NCBI RefSeq assembly: GCF_005518135.1 | Contig: NZ_SULI01000007.1 | Location: forward strand, 1 to 64,000 | Direction: 5' to 3' | Source of the DNA: Shimia litoralis | GTDB lineage: Bacteria; Pseudomonadota; Alphaproteobacteria; Rhodobacterales; Rhodobacteraceae | Length of the DNA stretch: 64,000 nucleotides | Notes under the pieces: model-generated | Database searches by the model: none | What the model was told of the DNA's origin: nothing | The model's input: the letters and a program-made list of their open reading frames with translations, nothing else | Program-made: the position numbers and the translations under genes | Part shown: positions 1 through 8,030 of the stretch, piece after piece | Position numbering within the stretch: position 1 is the first letter of the stretch | Layout of the letters: the number at the start of each line of letters is the position of its first letter

Positions 1-98
1 TGAACATAAACCAGATGCATCTTAGCCAAGCCGCAAACCTGTCCTAAAAAGCAGGACCACTTCAATATTTTTATTCTCAATCTGAACGTAAGCGCCAA

Positions 99-386
99 GT
101 GGAAACTGCTGCTGAAGGGCAGCTGCAATTACATTATCGCGCCTGCGAAATCGTCATGTGGGAATCTCTTCGAGCCTTAGTATCTGCTCAGTTCTATTAT
201 GCACGAACTGATCAAGACGGATACACACAGCAAGACGCACGGCAGTCGTTTGAAAGGGCGCTGCCACATTGCCGTACTGAGGGTGGCTGGTGTTTATCAA
301 ACGATCCTGTGTTCCAACGCTATTTTCAAAAAGCCATTGAGAATAAAGAAAGCGGTTTTTTTAAACCAAACTACTTTAACAATTAA
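99..386 (+). CDS. Hypothetical protein, possibly a C-terminal remnant
   Basis: I do not recognise a family. The frame is open from the stop at 45-47, so coding could begin before the GTG at 99, and no clear ribosome-binding site precedes that GTG. The product is 95 aa, rich in Gln, Arg and aromatic residues, with no membrane segment or signal peptide. It lies left of the tRNA-Phe fragment, so if real it belongs to whatever island occupies the left side. It may be the tail of a larger broken gene or a chance frame. Confidence 0.25.
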   Translation: METAAEGQLQLHYRACEIVMWESLRALVSAQFYYARTDQDGYTQQDARQSFERALPHCRTEGGWCLSNDPVFQRYFQKAIENKESGFFKPNYFNN

Positions 387-531
387 CATGCTCGAGTAAG
401 CATAAAACCTCGTGTTCAACACAGTATTCCCGCCCAATCCTCACAAAATCACCAAAAACACACTTTTACGCACACCAAAAATATGACACGCTATATCACT
501 GTAATTGAACAGTAATCTATCGCCACCTGCA

Positions 532-576
532 TTGAAAATCCTCGTGTCGGTGGTTCGATTCCGCCCCTGGGCACCA
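532..576 (+). other. 3' half of a tRNA-Phe gene (integration att site remnant)
   Basis: The 45 nt run from inside the anticodon loop (TTGAAAA, containing the GAA anticodon) through a full T arm (stem GGTGG/CCGCC around a TTCGATT loop), the acceptor strand CCTGGGC, discriminator A and CCA. The bases before 532 do not pair with the anticodon-stem strand and hold no D arm, so this is not a complete tRNA. A break inside the anticodon loop next to a tyrosine integrase is the usual footprint of tRNA-targeted integration. Identity as tRNA-Phe rests on the anticodon loop and acceptor sequence. Confidence 0.85.
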
Positions 577-603
577 TTATTTTAAATACTGATTTGATAT
601 CAG

Positions 604-1716
604 TTATTTAGATTGCGCTTTTGTCCCACTCGAAACAACCCCATCTAAAAGTGGGACACTTTTGTCCGGTGTTTGTTCCGCAGACATGCGGCGTAGCGCA
701 CTCTCTGCCCTTGTCTTTTGACTGGCGGCACGGGTGTAGCGGGTCACTTCCTTACTGGTCCGGTGGCCCGTAATCGACATAATTTCCTGTTCTGTGCATC
801 CTAGTTCGGCCAGGCGCGCGGCAGCGGCTTTGCGTAGGCCATGAACGGAACAGTTTGAAAGCCCAGCTTCGTCGCACCACTTGCGGAAACGATTGCCAAA
901 GCCATTTGACGTAAACGGGCGGTTGAAGGCCGTGACCAAGAAAGCCAGGTCCCCAGTTGGAGTTTGGTCAATGATTGTCTGTAATTCCTGAATGATTGGA
1001 ATTTCCAAACGGACAGGACTACGGTTTCGCCCCTTGTGCTGGGTGAAGATCAGCCAACCGTCTCGGACATGCTGTTTCCCAAAGACGACCAAATCAGCGC
1101 GTCTTTGGCCGGTGTAGAGAGCCAAGGCAAGGGCAAGCCGTGCTGGTGTCCCTATAGGGTGGGTGTCTTCAAATTTTTCAATCTCTGCTAAGCTCCACGA
1201 ATGGAACCCATCGGCATTGCCTTTGAGGTATTCCACCTTGTCGGCGGGGTTGTCTTCGTGGTGATCATAGCGGAGGGCAAAACGGTAGAGTTGCCGCAGA
1301 GCCTTGACCATGCTGTTCGCGGCCTCCGGGCGATCTGCCATCTCGTCACGGCGGACGCGGATATGGCGGTGAAGCAATAGGGCAAACGGTTTGTCACCAT
1401 CACCTTTATTCTGGCAAAAACGTTCCAGGATCGCGCGGCGGACTTTTTGGGTCCGTGGGTCCAATTCCTGGAACATAGCGCTTTTGAAATATTGAACGCA
1501 AAGCCACCTGATGCTGCGCGGGACAACACGGCCAGTTTGTTCAGTCTTGTTTGTTGGTGATTTTGGTTCGGCAGCGGCGGCGCGATAGTCAAGTAAGAAC
1601 TCAGGCGATCCTGCTGGCCCTCTGAGGCGTGTTTTCCGCCCGTTGCGGCGATAGTATAGTCGCACGTTGCCATGCCTGTCGGTGTCTTCAACAACATACT
1701 TTAACCGAAACTTCAT
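604..1716 (-). CDS. Tyrosine recombinase / site-specific integrase
   Basis: Integrates and excises the element at the tRNA-Phe site 27 bp from its stop codon. The C-terminal catalytic domain shows the family tetrad: Arg in TGQRRADL, His and Arg in HGLRKAAA, the second His in ITGHRTS and the nucleophile Tyr in TRYTRAAS. The N-terminal half carries the SAM-like core-binding region. I chose the ATG at 1716, which has a GAGG motif just upstream; an ATG at 1731 directly follows the excisionase stop (TAGATG), so translational coupling from there is also possible. Length of 370 aa is normal. Transcribed with the excisionase and capsid genes toward the att fragment. Confidence 0.93.
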   Translation of the reverse strand: MKFRLKYVVEDTDRHGNVRLYYRRNGRKTRLRGPAGSPEFLLDYRAAAAEPKSPTNKTEQTGRVVPRSIRWLCVQYFKSAMFQELDPRTQKVRRAILERFCQNKGDGDKPFALLLHRHIRVRRDEMADRPEAANSMVKALRQLYRFALRYDHHEDNPADKVEYLKGNADGFHSWSLAEIEKFEDTHPIGTPARLALALALYTGQRRADLVVFGKQHVRDGWLIFTQHKGRNRSPVRLEIPIIQELQTIIDQTPTGDLAFLVTAFNRPFTSNGFGNRFRKWCDEAGLSNCSVHGLRKAAAARLAELGCTEQEIMSITGHRTSKEVTRYTRAASQKTRAESALRRMSAEQTPDKSVPLLDGVVSSGTKAQSK

Positions 1717-1731
1717 AGCACCCTCGAACAT

Positions 1732-1980
1732 CTATTCGTCCCAGGGATTGTGGTCTGAATCATCGCCACCGGGCAAGGCCTCAAAGAACTTGTCGACTAA
1801 TCGCACGTCCCAAACGCGCCGTCCGTCTATTTTCTTGGGCTTTGGCATCCGTCCATCCGTGACCAAACCGTCGAATTTTGACGTTCCGATCCCAATGTAT
1901 TCAGCCGCTTCAACGCGGGAAAGCCCCCGACGTGTCGGTAAAGGGACGGCGTGAATGTCATGGGACGGCATAGCTTGCAT
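1732..1980 (-). CDS. AlpA-like excisionase / helix-turn-helix regulator
   Basis: Small 82-aa DNA-binding protein with an AlpA/MerR-like winged helix. The central part (GLSRVEAAEYIGIGTSKF, then DGRMPKPKKIDGRRVWDV) matches the pattern of excisionases and AlpA regulators: helix-turn-helix, then a basic wing with P-K-P-K-x-I-x-G-R-x-V-W. Its TAG stop abuts the integrase start region, so int and xis are probably cotranscribed. The ATG at 1980 has GGAG eight bases upstream; a GTG at 1983 and an ATG at 1971 are alternatives. Expected role: directing excision, or activating the element when a helper phage is present. Confidence 0.8.
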   Translation of the reverse strand: MQAMPSHDIHAVPLPTRRGLSRVEAAEYIGIGTSKFDGLVTDGRMPKPKKIDGRRVWDVRLVDKFFEALPGGDDSDHNPWDE

Positions 1981-2074
1981 CACAGTATCTCCGGCTCGTT
2001 ACTGGGTGTGGGTGATCCCCGCCCGCTACGGAAGGGCGTAAGCGGGCGGGGAAATGATCAGGAGCGAAACCCGA

Positions 2075-3946
2075 TCAGGGCGTTTCAATATCCTGGATTG
2101 CTGCAAACGATTCAGCATACCGAACCGCTATGTCCCATTCGGAATGGGCCACAAGTCGGACGTTGCCCTTTGCGGCCTCCGTCACATCATCCACGATTAG
2201 GTCGATTCCGCCCCACTGCCCGATTAGGAGCTCGGACCAAGCTCCAAAGATAAGCGCTGACAAGTCCACACCCGCGCCCTTGGTCAGGTCTGACGGCACA
2301 TTCCCCGAGAACCTGGCTTTGTAACCCGCCAAGCGTAAGCCCTCGGCCGTTGCGGCCGCGTCAGGATCAAGCATCATTGTGTCTGTCCCAGAAATACGTG
2401 GGGTGGACATAAGCCAGCCTTTGACCTTGCGGTTGGACAGAAAACCCAAGGACGCTGGATCAACGTTGGCTGCTTCAACGGTGCTGACAAGCTCCATCAG
2501 CTTGGCCCAGATGACGAAATCGCCGTCCGTCCCCATCGTCACGTCCCCGATACCAGCGATATTCAGTATGCCAGTTGGTTCAGGGGCAATTCCTGTCCCA
2601 GCAATAGCCGCCTTGTCTAGGGCCACCGCAATCTGCGCGCGCAAGTCATTGGTGAGGATTTGGTCTACGGCGGGCAGACTTTGCTTGAGTTGGCGGCGTG
2701 AAATTCTCGTGTGAGCGGAAAGCTGGTGCATGGTCAGGGTCACGGCGTCAAAGCCGGGCGAGGATTCGGCCGCCTCGCTGTTTTCTGCGATCCATTCGGC
2801 GGAGCATCCGGCCGTCTGACGTGGAATGGATACGTTTTCAACCAGGCCAGGCAGGACTGTTGCGCCCAGCTCCATGACCCGGACCTGGGGTTTTAGGACT
2901 TCAACAAAGGCGTCGTGCATCTGCTGCGTGCCGATCAGTGAAGGCGCGGTCCCTGTTGTGACTAAGGCGCGCCCTGCCAATGCAGCTGTGGGGACATAGG
3001 TCCCTGAGGCGCTGCGCCCAATCTGGCCTTGCAGTTCTTGCGAAACCTCACGCTCGAAACCGGCTTGAGACCAATCATTGGTAACTTGAGCTTGAGCGAC
3101 GCGAGACAGGGAGTAGGAACGTTCGGCGGCGGCGATTGCAGGCATACCCATGCGGCTGCGTGTCGTCGGCGCGTCACGTGTCCCCATGTCGTCCAGAATG
3201 GAGAACTGGAATGCGTCAACTGACAAGCCGTCCTTAATCGCGCTTTCAACATCTTCGGAAGGCATGTTGAATTTGCGGCCTAGGAGGGAGATTTCAGATG
3301 CGCGGCGGCGTTCGGAACTAACGGAACCGACAGCCAAGGTAGGCTGGTGTTCCATGGTGGTTGTGGTGGGAGTCGTCATGTTTGAACCTTTCGGAATGTG
3401 AGGGAGGGGCGCGGAAAAACCACCTGCCAGCGTCCGACCGACCCCGACCGTGGGGTCTGCCGGGACCGCGACAAGAGAGACCTCTACCGCTTCCCATTTA
3501 GTGGCGCGTAAAACGGGATACCCGTCTTGTTCGCCCGCTGGTTTCAACTCATGGACGGCGTAACCCACCGATACCGATTGCACTTCACCCGCCTTGATGC
3601 GGGATAGCATTGAGTTGCCTTCTTTCGTGTCTGCAAGCCGCACAACTGCGCGGCCCCGGCGCCCCTCGATCCGGGCGGAAACTACCGTCCCTACCATCGA
3701 GTCCACGTCACGCCGGTGATCTTTGAGGACCGGGGCCGATCCAGTGTTGAGCCGTGACAGGTCAACCTCACTTGGATCATGTCCCAGAACCTCATAGGCC
3801 GTTCCTATCGGAGTATCCCGCAGGACCGGAATTTCGCTCGAGAAGGACAGAAGGACCGTCCGGCCCTGGTCCTCCACCTTCACCTCTGCCGCGACCTGGG
3901 GGCCGAAAGCGGGCGTTTCTAAATCTGCAAATCGCTGGTGTGTCAT
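2075..3946 (-). CDS. HK97-type prohead protease fused to major capsid protein
   Basis: One 623-aa frame holds two head-assembly functions. Residues about 15-165 look like an S78 (HK97 gp4-like) prohead protease, with the His in VLKDHRRDVDS and the Ser in QSVSVGYAV followed by EVSLVAVPADP. From residue 190 the sequence is an HK97-fold major capsid protein: a charged N-terminal scaffold-like stretch, then shell-domain motifs such as SIPRQTAG, TRISRRQLKQS, GTGIAPEPTGI and IDLIVDD. In most phages these are separate adjacent genes. A good internal ribosome site and ATG at 3379 could also give capsid protein alone (434 aa). The upstream gene ends at 3949, three bases before this ATG. No terminase, portal or tail genes are seen nearby. 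Confidence 0.9.
   Translation of the reverse strand: MTHQRFADLETPAFGPQVAAEVKVEDQGRTVLLSFSSEIPVLRDTPIGTAYEVLGHDPSEVDLSRLNTGSAPVLKDHRRDVDSMVGTVVSARIEGRRGRAVVRLADTKEGNSMLSRIKAGEVQSVSVGYAVHELKPAGEQDGYPVLRATKWEAVEVSLVAVPADPTVGVGRTLAGGFSAPLPHIPKGSNMTTPTTTTMEHQPTLAVGSVSSERRRASEISLLGRKFNMPSEDVESAIKDGLSVDAFQFSILDDMGTRDAPTTRSRMGMPAIAAAERSYSLSRVAQAQVTNDWSQAGFEREVSQELQGQIGRSASGTYVPTAALAGRALVTTGTAPSLIGTQQMHDAFVEVLKPQVRVMELGATVLPGLVENVSIPRQTAGCSAEWIAENSEAAESSPGFDAVTLTMHQLSAHTRISRRQLKQSLPAVDQILTNDLRAQIAVALDKAAIAGTGIAPEPTGILNIAGIGDVTMGTDGDFVIWAKLMELVSTVEAANVDPASLGFLSNRKVKGWLMSTPRISGTDTMMLDPDAAATAEGLRLAGYKARFSGNVPSDLTKGAGVDLSALIFGAWSELLIGQWGGIDLIVDDVTEAAKGNVRLVAHSEWDIAVRYAESFAAIQDIETP
3377..3391 (-). promoter_or_regulatory. 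Internal ribosome-binding site and ATG for free capsid protein
   Basis: On the minus strand AAAGG (3387-3391) lies seven bases before an in-frame ATG (3379-3377). This start falls exactly at the boundary between the protease and capsid regions, so translation here would give capsid without protease. The same layout is seen at 4327-4342 in the preceding gene. Confidence 0.55.
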
Positions 3947-3948
3947 GA

Positions 3949-4686
3949 TCAACCGCCCTTTTTCAGAGAGGCCGCGCCCGCGTCGATGTGGGTCGCCAAC
4001 TCAGCAATGGCGGCCGGGCAAAACCCAAATAGCGGCGCGGACTCATGTTCGGCAGCTGCCACAAAACGCTCTAAACGGGACACGCTATCTGTAACCACAC
4101 CCCGCGCCCCGTTTGGGTCCAGTCGATACACCACCAACGCCCCAGGGCCTCTCGTCAAGGCCGCTTCGATCTTGTCCGGGGCGTCGCGTAGGAGGTCTAA
4201 GGCGTCATGTTGTTCGACACCTGCACAATGGATTTCGCGAGTCAGTACCGCCAAACAAGCCGCAACGACGTGCGGCCGACCAAGCTGGATAGTTTCGGTT
4301 GAGCCTGTGGTGTTGTTACCTTTAGTCATGTTTTGATCCTTTGCGGCGGGATTGGGCGGTGAAACGGAATAGTCAGGCCACTTTTTCGCAGGAGGTTTTG
4401 CCAATAGGGCTTGGACGGCGGTAGCGTCGCGCCATCGGATTCCGGCAAACGTCATATTTCCATTGGATTTAATTTTGCGAATGCCGTGTGCGGAAAGTCC
4501 GTCCTGCACAGTCGCGTTTCCGGTTTTCCCATCGCCTAAGGAAATTGGTTCGCCCTGCCAGTCAGCATACCAGGCGGCAAAAGCCTGGTGGAACTCCAAC
4601 GTCGAGGTCCGGCCCCATGGATCGCGGACCGTATATACCGCTAAGAACGAGGTAATAGGATCGTTGGCTGCATTGTCCATTTCCAT
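3949..4686 (-). CDS. Primase-type winged-helix domain joined to an unknown domain
   Basis: Residues about 10-80 resemble the winged-helix tail of phage/plasmid (P4, D5-like) primase-helicases: a TSTLEFHQAFAAWYADW helix, a mid linker, then the wing around NGNMTFAGIRWRD. No primase or helicase catalytic part precedes it. After residue 119 comes an unrelated 126-aa stretch of unknown function that has its own ATG (4329) with AAAGG eight bases upstream. The frame could therefore be a remnant primase tail running by chance into a separate small gene, or a true fusion. The ATG at 4686 has GGGA upstream; a TTG at 4698 is possible. Ends three bases before the protease-capsid start, so the two are translationally linked. 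Confidence 0.6.
   Translation of the reverse strand: MEMDNAANDPITSFLAVYTVRDPWGRTSTLEFHQAFAAWYADWQGEPISLGDGKTGNATVQDGLSAHGIRKIKSNGNMTFAGIRWRDATAVQALLAKPPAKKWPDYSVSPPNPAAKDQNMTKGNNTTGSTETIQLGRPHVVAACLAVLTREIHCAGVEQHDALDLLRDAPDKIEAALTRGPGALVVYRLDPNGARGVVTDSVSRLERFVAAAEHESAPLFGFCPAAIAELATHIDAGAASLKKGG
4327..4342 (-). promoter_or_regulatory. Internal ribosome-binding site and ATG in the winged-helix gene
   Basis: AAAGG (4338-4342 on the minus strand) stands eight bases before an in-frame ATG (4329-4327). The leader closely matches the one before the internal capsid start at 3379 (AAAGG, then a TCAAA-type spacer, then ATGAC). It would yield a 126-aa protein of unknown function. Confidence 0.5.
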
Positions 4687-4699
4687 GCTGATTCCCAAA

Positions 4700-5770
4700 G
4701 TTGATTTGCATTCGACTTAGGAACCAGAGGGTGTGACGATTTTTTCACGTCAACATTTTTTTTGCAAGGCGCGTTCGCACCGTGTTGCAATGGGTAATAA
4801 CTTTGAATTGATGTTAACTAAGAGGGTGCCCCGCAACCCGGTTGGGTCACAGACACGGACACTCCCCAAGATCAGAACATCGCGCGCTAGGGGGAGGCAA
4901 ACGCGGCTGGACCGCAAATGCCCCTTAGGGCACACCAGAACGATGCAATGACCACTGGACCAGTGGATCGGCTAGAGGTGCCGAGAACCGCACCGGCCAG
5001 GACCCCGCGCCCGAATTGAGGACTGATCCCGGCCTGGTGGGGACACCCACGCCTAGCGAAATCCGGCCCGCGAACACAAAAACACGCAACGGCAACTCGA
5101 GATCAACTCAAATCGCACTCCACTGCCCGTCAAACAATAACAACCCCAACCCAAAACCCCACTTGTCCAAGAACCAAAAGCGTCCAAAGAAACGGGGCGC
5201 GAATATACCCACGTTACGCGCTGTAGGAAGGACCCAAACTACTTAGGCCGGTTGGGTGCGCGCGCCTTGGGGACAGGAGGGACGCTGGGGAGGGGGCACC
5301 CGCTGTCTTTTCAAAACATGCTGTTACAGGTGTTTTCCTCATATGCGTTATATACCCCTCCCTAACCTCCCTATAATATGTTGAGTATTGAATTTATTGA
5401 ATAATAAGGCGTTCTACCTCCCCGAGGATATCCCCACCGCATCCCTAGCAAGCGGATTGGCTCCCCGAAACACTCAAAACATTTCACGATTCACCGCCAG
5501 TTCTGTTGGCCTTTCCCCTCATGATCCCTTGCATCATCCCCGAACTCCCCAGTTTGCAGGGTTTTGGAGGGGAGCGGGGAAGGTCGACGTTTCGATTATT
5601 GAACTGCCACCATGTTGGGTTTGATTCGAGCAAATGCCGTCACATTGCGGGGGGGAACGTCCTAATTGTGGCCGGGAAACCTGGTATTAATGCCTTGGAA
5701 GTGTCATAGGTTTCCAGAAATCAATCCCAATGTAGGGCCACTTCTAGGCGCTACATTCTTCGAGGAGCCG
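4700..5770. other. Gene-poor interval at the right side of the integrase element
   Basis: No convincing coding frame on either strand. It holds a perfect 7-bp inverted repeat with a 1-base centre (4952-4966, CCACTGG/CCAGTGG), several G/C-rich clusters and an AT-rich, promoter-like patch near 5340-5400. The leftward promoter of the capsid operon is expected in its left part. I searched for a second copy of the tRNA-Phe 3' sequence that would mark the other end of the element and saw none. Confidence 0.5.
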
Positions 5771-5775
5771 AAGTG

Positions 5776-6218
5776 ATGCCGTTGAACGATAAGCCATTGA
5801 GCTGGGACCCACTAGAGGCGGCCGACACGGTAGACGCAAATGTCCTTGCCTCAGCCAAGAAGCGTGAAATTAAGAATATTCTGAAGTCATATGTTAGCAA
5901 CTATGATCCTCTTTCGGAGTTGATCCAAAATGCGATGGATGCGGTTGAAAAAAGATGCCGGGCTGAGGAAGACGTTATTCCAAAGGTTCAAGTTAATATT
6001 GACCTTACTGACAACTCTATAGAAGTGGTTGATAATGGGTGCGGCTTTGAAGAGGCTGAGTTCAAGGCATTTCTTGCGCCAAGTATCTCTTTTAAATCTG
6101 GAGGAGAAACACGTGGCAATAAAGGTGTTGGCGTCACGTACATCGCATATGGATTTAATGACCTGACAATCCGGACGAAAAACAAACATTTTTCCTTTCA
6201 GGGTACCTTGCGAAGGGG
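5776..6218 (+). pseudogene. GHKL (Hsp90-like) ATPase, truncated by IS insertion
   Basis: The first 147 codons of a GHKL-fold ATPase survive. The ATP-binding motifs are intact: N box ELIQNAMDA (residues 48-56), G1 box VVDNGCGF (about 84-91) and lid/G2 box GNKGVGV (114-120). The ATG at 5776 has GAGGAG upstream. The frame then enters the IS end at 6219, which adds a few foreign codons and a stop. Everything after the ATP lid is missing, and no matching continuation is visible past the other IS end. Large GHKL ATPases of this type often sit in phage-defence and mobile islands, but the specific system cannot be told from this fragment. Confidence 0.75.
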
Positions 6219-6292
6219 TGTCCGTCGTCAGAGTTTTCTGGAGAACTGAGCGTTTTTGCTAACCGAGGCTCTGGTTCATCATTGGGTTCATA

Positions 6293-7273
6293 TTAGGCGG
6301 CAGCTTTCTGGTGCTGCAAGCGGCGTTTCTGGATTGTCTGTTTCTTGATCCTCTTCCTTTCTCTGAGAATGGTTTCAGCCCTGCCAAAGTAGACATCGGC
6401 CGGTGTGACGTTGTTCAGGCTCTCGTGGTAACGTCGGTGATTGTAGTAGTCGACGAAGGCCTCGATCTGCTGTTCCAGGTCACCGGGCAGATAGTAATGC
6501 TCAAGCAGGACCCGGTTCTTCATCGTTTGATGCCAGCGCTCGATCTTGCCTTGGGTTTGTGGATGGAACGGTGCACCTCGAACGTGATCCATGCCTTTTT
6601 CTTCCAGCCAATTGGCCAGATCGCCGGCAACGTAGGATGAGCCATTGTCGCTGAGCAGGCGCGGTTTGTGCAGAACCGTGGCCTGATCACAACCCGATGC
6701 GGCCAATGCCAGGTCCAGCGTGTCTGTGACGTCGCCTGCTTTCATTGTCGTGCAAAGCTTCCATGAGATGATGTAACGGCTGTAATCGTCCAGGATGGTG
6801 CTGAGATAGAACCACCCCCATCCGATGACTTTCAGGTAGGTGAAGTCGGTCTGCCAGAGCTGGTTGATGGCCGTTGTTTTGTCTTTGAACTCTTCGGCGG
6901 CCTTAATCACCACAAAAGCCGGGCTGGCAATCAGATCCTGCTCTTTCAGCCGCCTGTACACAGTGGATTCCGACACGAAGTAACGTTTGGTGTCGGTGAA
7001 CTTCACCGCCAGTTCTCGTGGCGTCAGGTCTTCGTTTTCCAGTGCGAAGTCGATGATCTGGTCTCGCATGTCGTCAGGGACACGGTTCCACACCGATCTG
7101 GGCTTTGGGGATTTGTCATGCAGAGCATCCAATCCGCCATCCAGATAAAGGTCATACCAACGATAAAACGTAGAACTGGGGATATCCAACATTTCCAGCG
7201 TCTGTTTTGCTGGCAGATGCGAGGCTTCAACCGTTCGAATGATCTCAAGCTTCTCAGAGGCTGGGTATCTCAT
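6293..7273 (-). CDS. IS3-family transposase OrfB (DDE integrase domain)
   Basis: 326-aa catalytic part of the transposase. An N-terminal helix-turn-helix region precedes an rve-type DDE domain: first Asp in QTDFTYLKV, second Asp in LLSDNGSSY, and the Glu in HPQTQGKIERWHQ. Its ATG overlaps the orfA stop (ATGA), so it can be made alone by coupling or as an OrfAB fusion by -1 frameshifting at 7302-7308; the -1 frame between that site and this start is open. All catalytic residues are present, so the copy may be active. Confidence 0.93.
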   Translation of the reverse strand: MRYPASEKLEIIRTVEASHLPAKQTLEMLDIPSSTFYRWYDLYLDGGLDALHDKSPKPRSVWNRVPDDMRDQIIDFALENEDLTPRELAVKFTDTKRYFVSESTVYRRLKEQDLIASPAFVVIKAAEEFKDKTTAINQLWQTDFTYLKVIGWGWFYLSTILDDYSRYIISWKLCTTMKAGDVTDTLDLALAASGCDQATVLHKPRLLSDNGSSYVAGDLANWLEEKGMDHVRGAPFHPQTQGKIERWHQTMKNRVLLEHYYLPGDLEQQIEAFVDYYNHRRYHESLNNVTPADVYFGRAETILRERKRIKKQTIQKRRLQHQKAAA

Positions 7274-7650
7274 GCCTCGTCCTCCCCATCCCCGATCATG
7301 CTTTTTTTGAGCAGCCGGTTCTCAAGGGTCAGTTCCGCCACGACCTCTTTCAGGGCTGCAGACTCAGACCGCAAATCCTTCACCTCAGGCGAAGTGGCCT
7401 GACGGGCCGTATCGCCCGCCAAACGGCGCTTCCCGGCTTCAAGAAACTCTTTCGACCAGCTGTAATACAGGCTCTCAGAGATGCCTTCCTGGCGGCACAA
7501 GGAGGCGATGCTTTCTTCGCCTCGCAGCCCTGCCAGAACAACGCGGATCTTCTCCTCGGCTGAGTAATGCCTGCGGGTTTTGCGGCGAATGCTTTTCACT
7601 ACCTTGTCAGCAGCGGCTTTCGATTGTCCGGATTTCTGTCTCATCTTCAC
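7270..7650 (-). CDS. IS3-family transposase OrfA (helix-turn-helix)
   Basis: 126-aa DNA-binding subunit. The helix-turn-helix lies in RRHYSAEEKIRVVLAGLRG and following SIASLCRQEGISESLYYSW; the tail (LRSESAALKEVVAELTLEN) is a leucine-rich coiled coil of the type that multimerises OrfA and OrfAB. It carries the poly-A slippery stretch described at 7302-7308 and ends in a 4-base overlap with orfB. Confidence 0.9.
   Translation of the reverse strand: MKMRQKSGQSKAAADKVVKSIRRKTRRHYSAEEKIRVVLAGLRGEESIASLCRQEGISESLYYSWSKEFLEAGKRRLAGDTARQATSPEVKDLRSESAALKEVVAELTLENRLLKKSMIGDGEDEA
7302..7308 (-). promoter_or_regulatory. Poly-A slippery site for OrfAB -1 frameshift
   Basis: Seven consecutive A residues on the minus strand, near the end of orfA (codons AAA AAA AGC). 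Slipping back one base leads into an open frame (AAG CAT GAT ...) that joins orfB without a stop. This is the standard way IS3 elements make the active fused transposase. Confidence 0.65.
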
Positions 7651-8030
7651 TCCATATCAGTTCCGATGAACCAGAAATCCTCCGTTACTCAAACCCTCAA
7701 ATCTCTCCAACAAGCGCTGACGTCAGACAGGACCCAAAAACTCTGCCGACGCACAATAATGGTCTCAACCGAATGCGTCTTAGTTGCAACCCAGAAGTGT
7801 GCGGCCACTTTGGGCTCGAAGCCGCCTTGCGGCGGTGCGGCAGCACGGTTGCAGCGAAATCTTCTCAAACCGAACCACCTAAAGGACCGCTCCCAGCCCA
7901 AAGCAGACATGGCATTTCGACAACACGGGGCGGATGTAGTGAACGGCCCAAAGCGGACATCAACGGTATTTTGGAATCCTACGATTCAGCGCCGCCGAAG
8001 CCGATATTGTTGCATGAAAAACCTCTGTGC

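Larger units (their letters stand above)
6219..7755 (-). mobile_element. IS3-family insertion sequence, complete copy
   Basis: A 1,537-bp element bounded by imperfect terminal inverted repeats. The left end starts TGTCCGTCGTCAGAGTTTT; the right end, read inward on the other strand, starts TGTGCGTCGGCAGAGTTTT. The ends are TGT...ACA as expected for IS3 elements. It carries orfA and orfB in the usual overlapping arrangement with a poly-A slippery site. The three bases outside each end differ (GGG on the left, ATA on the right), so no target duplication is seen, which suggests a deletion or rearrangement next to the element after insertion. Confidence 0.85.

Noticed and set aside
5388-5709. Short plus-strand frames before the GHKL gene
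   Set aside because: Low complexity, overlapping each other, no ribosome sites and no resemblance to known proteins.
7756-8030. Continuation of the GHKL gene beyond the IS
   Set aside because: Plus-strand frames there do not extend the ATPase and show no C-terminal GHKL features.
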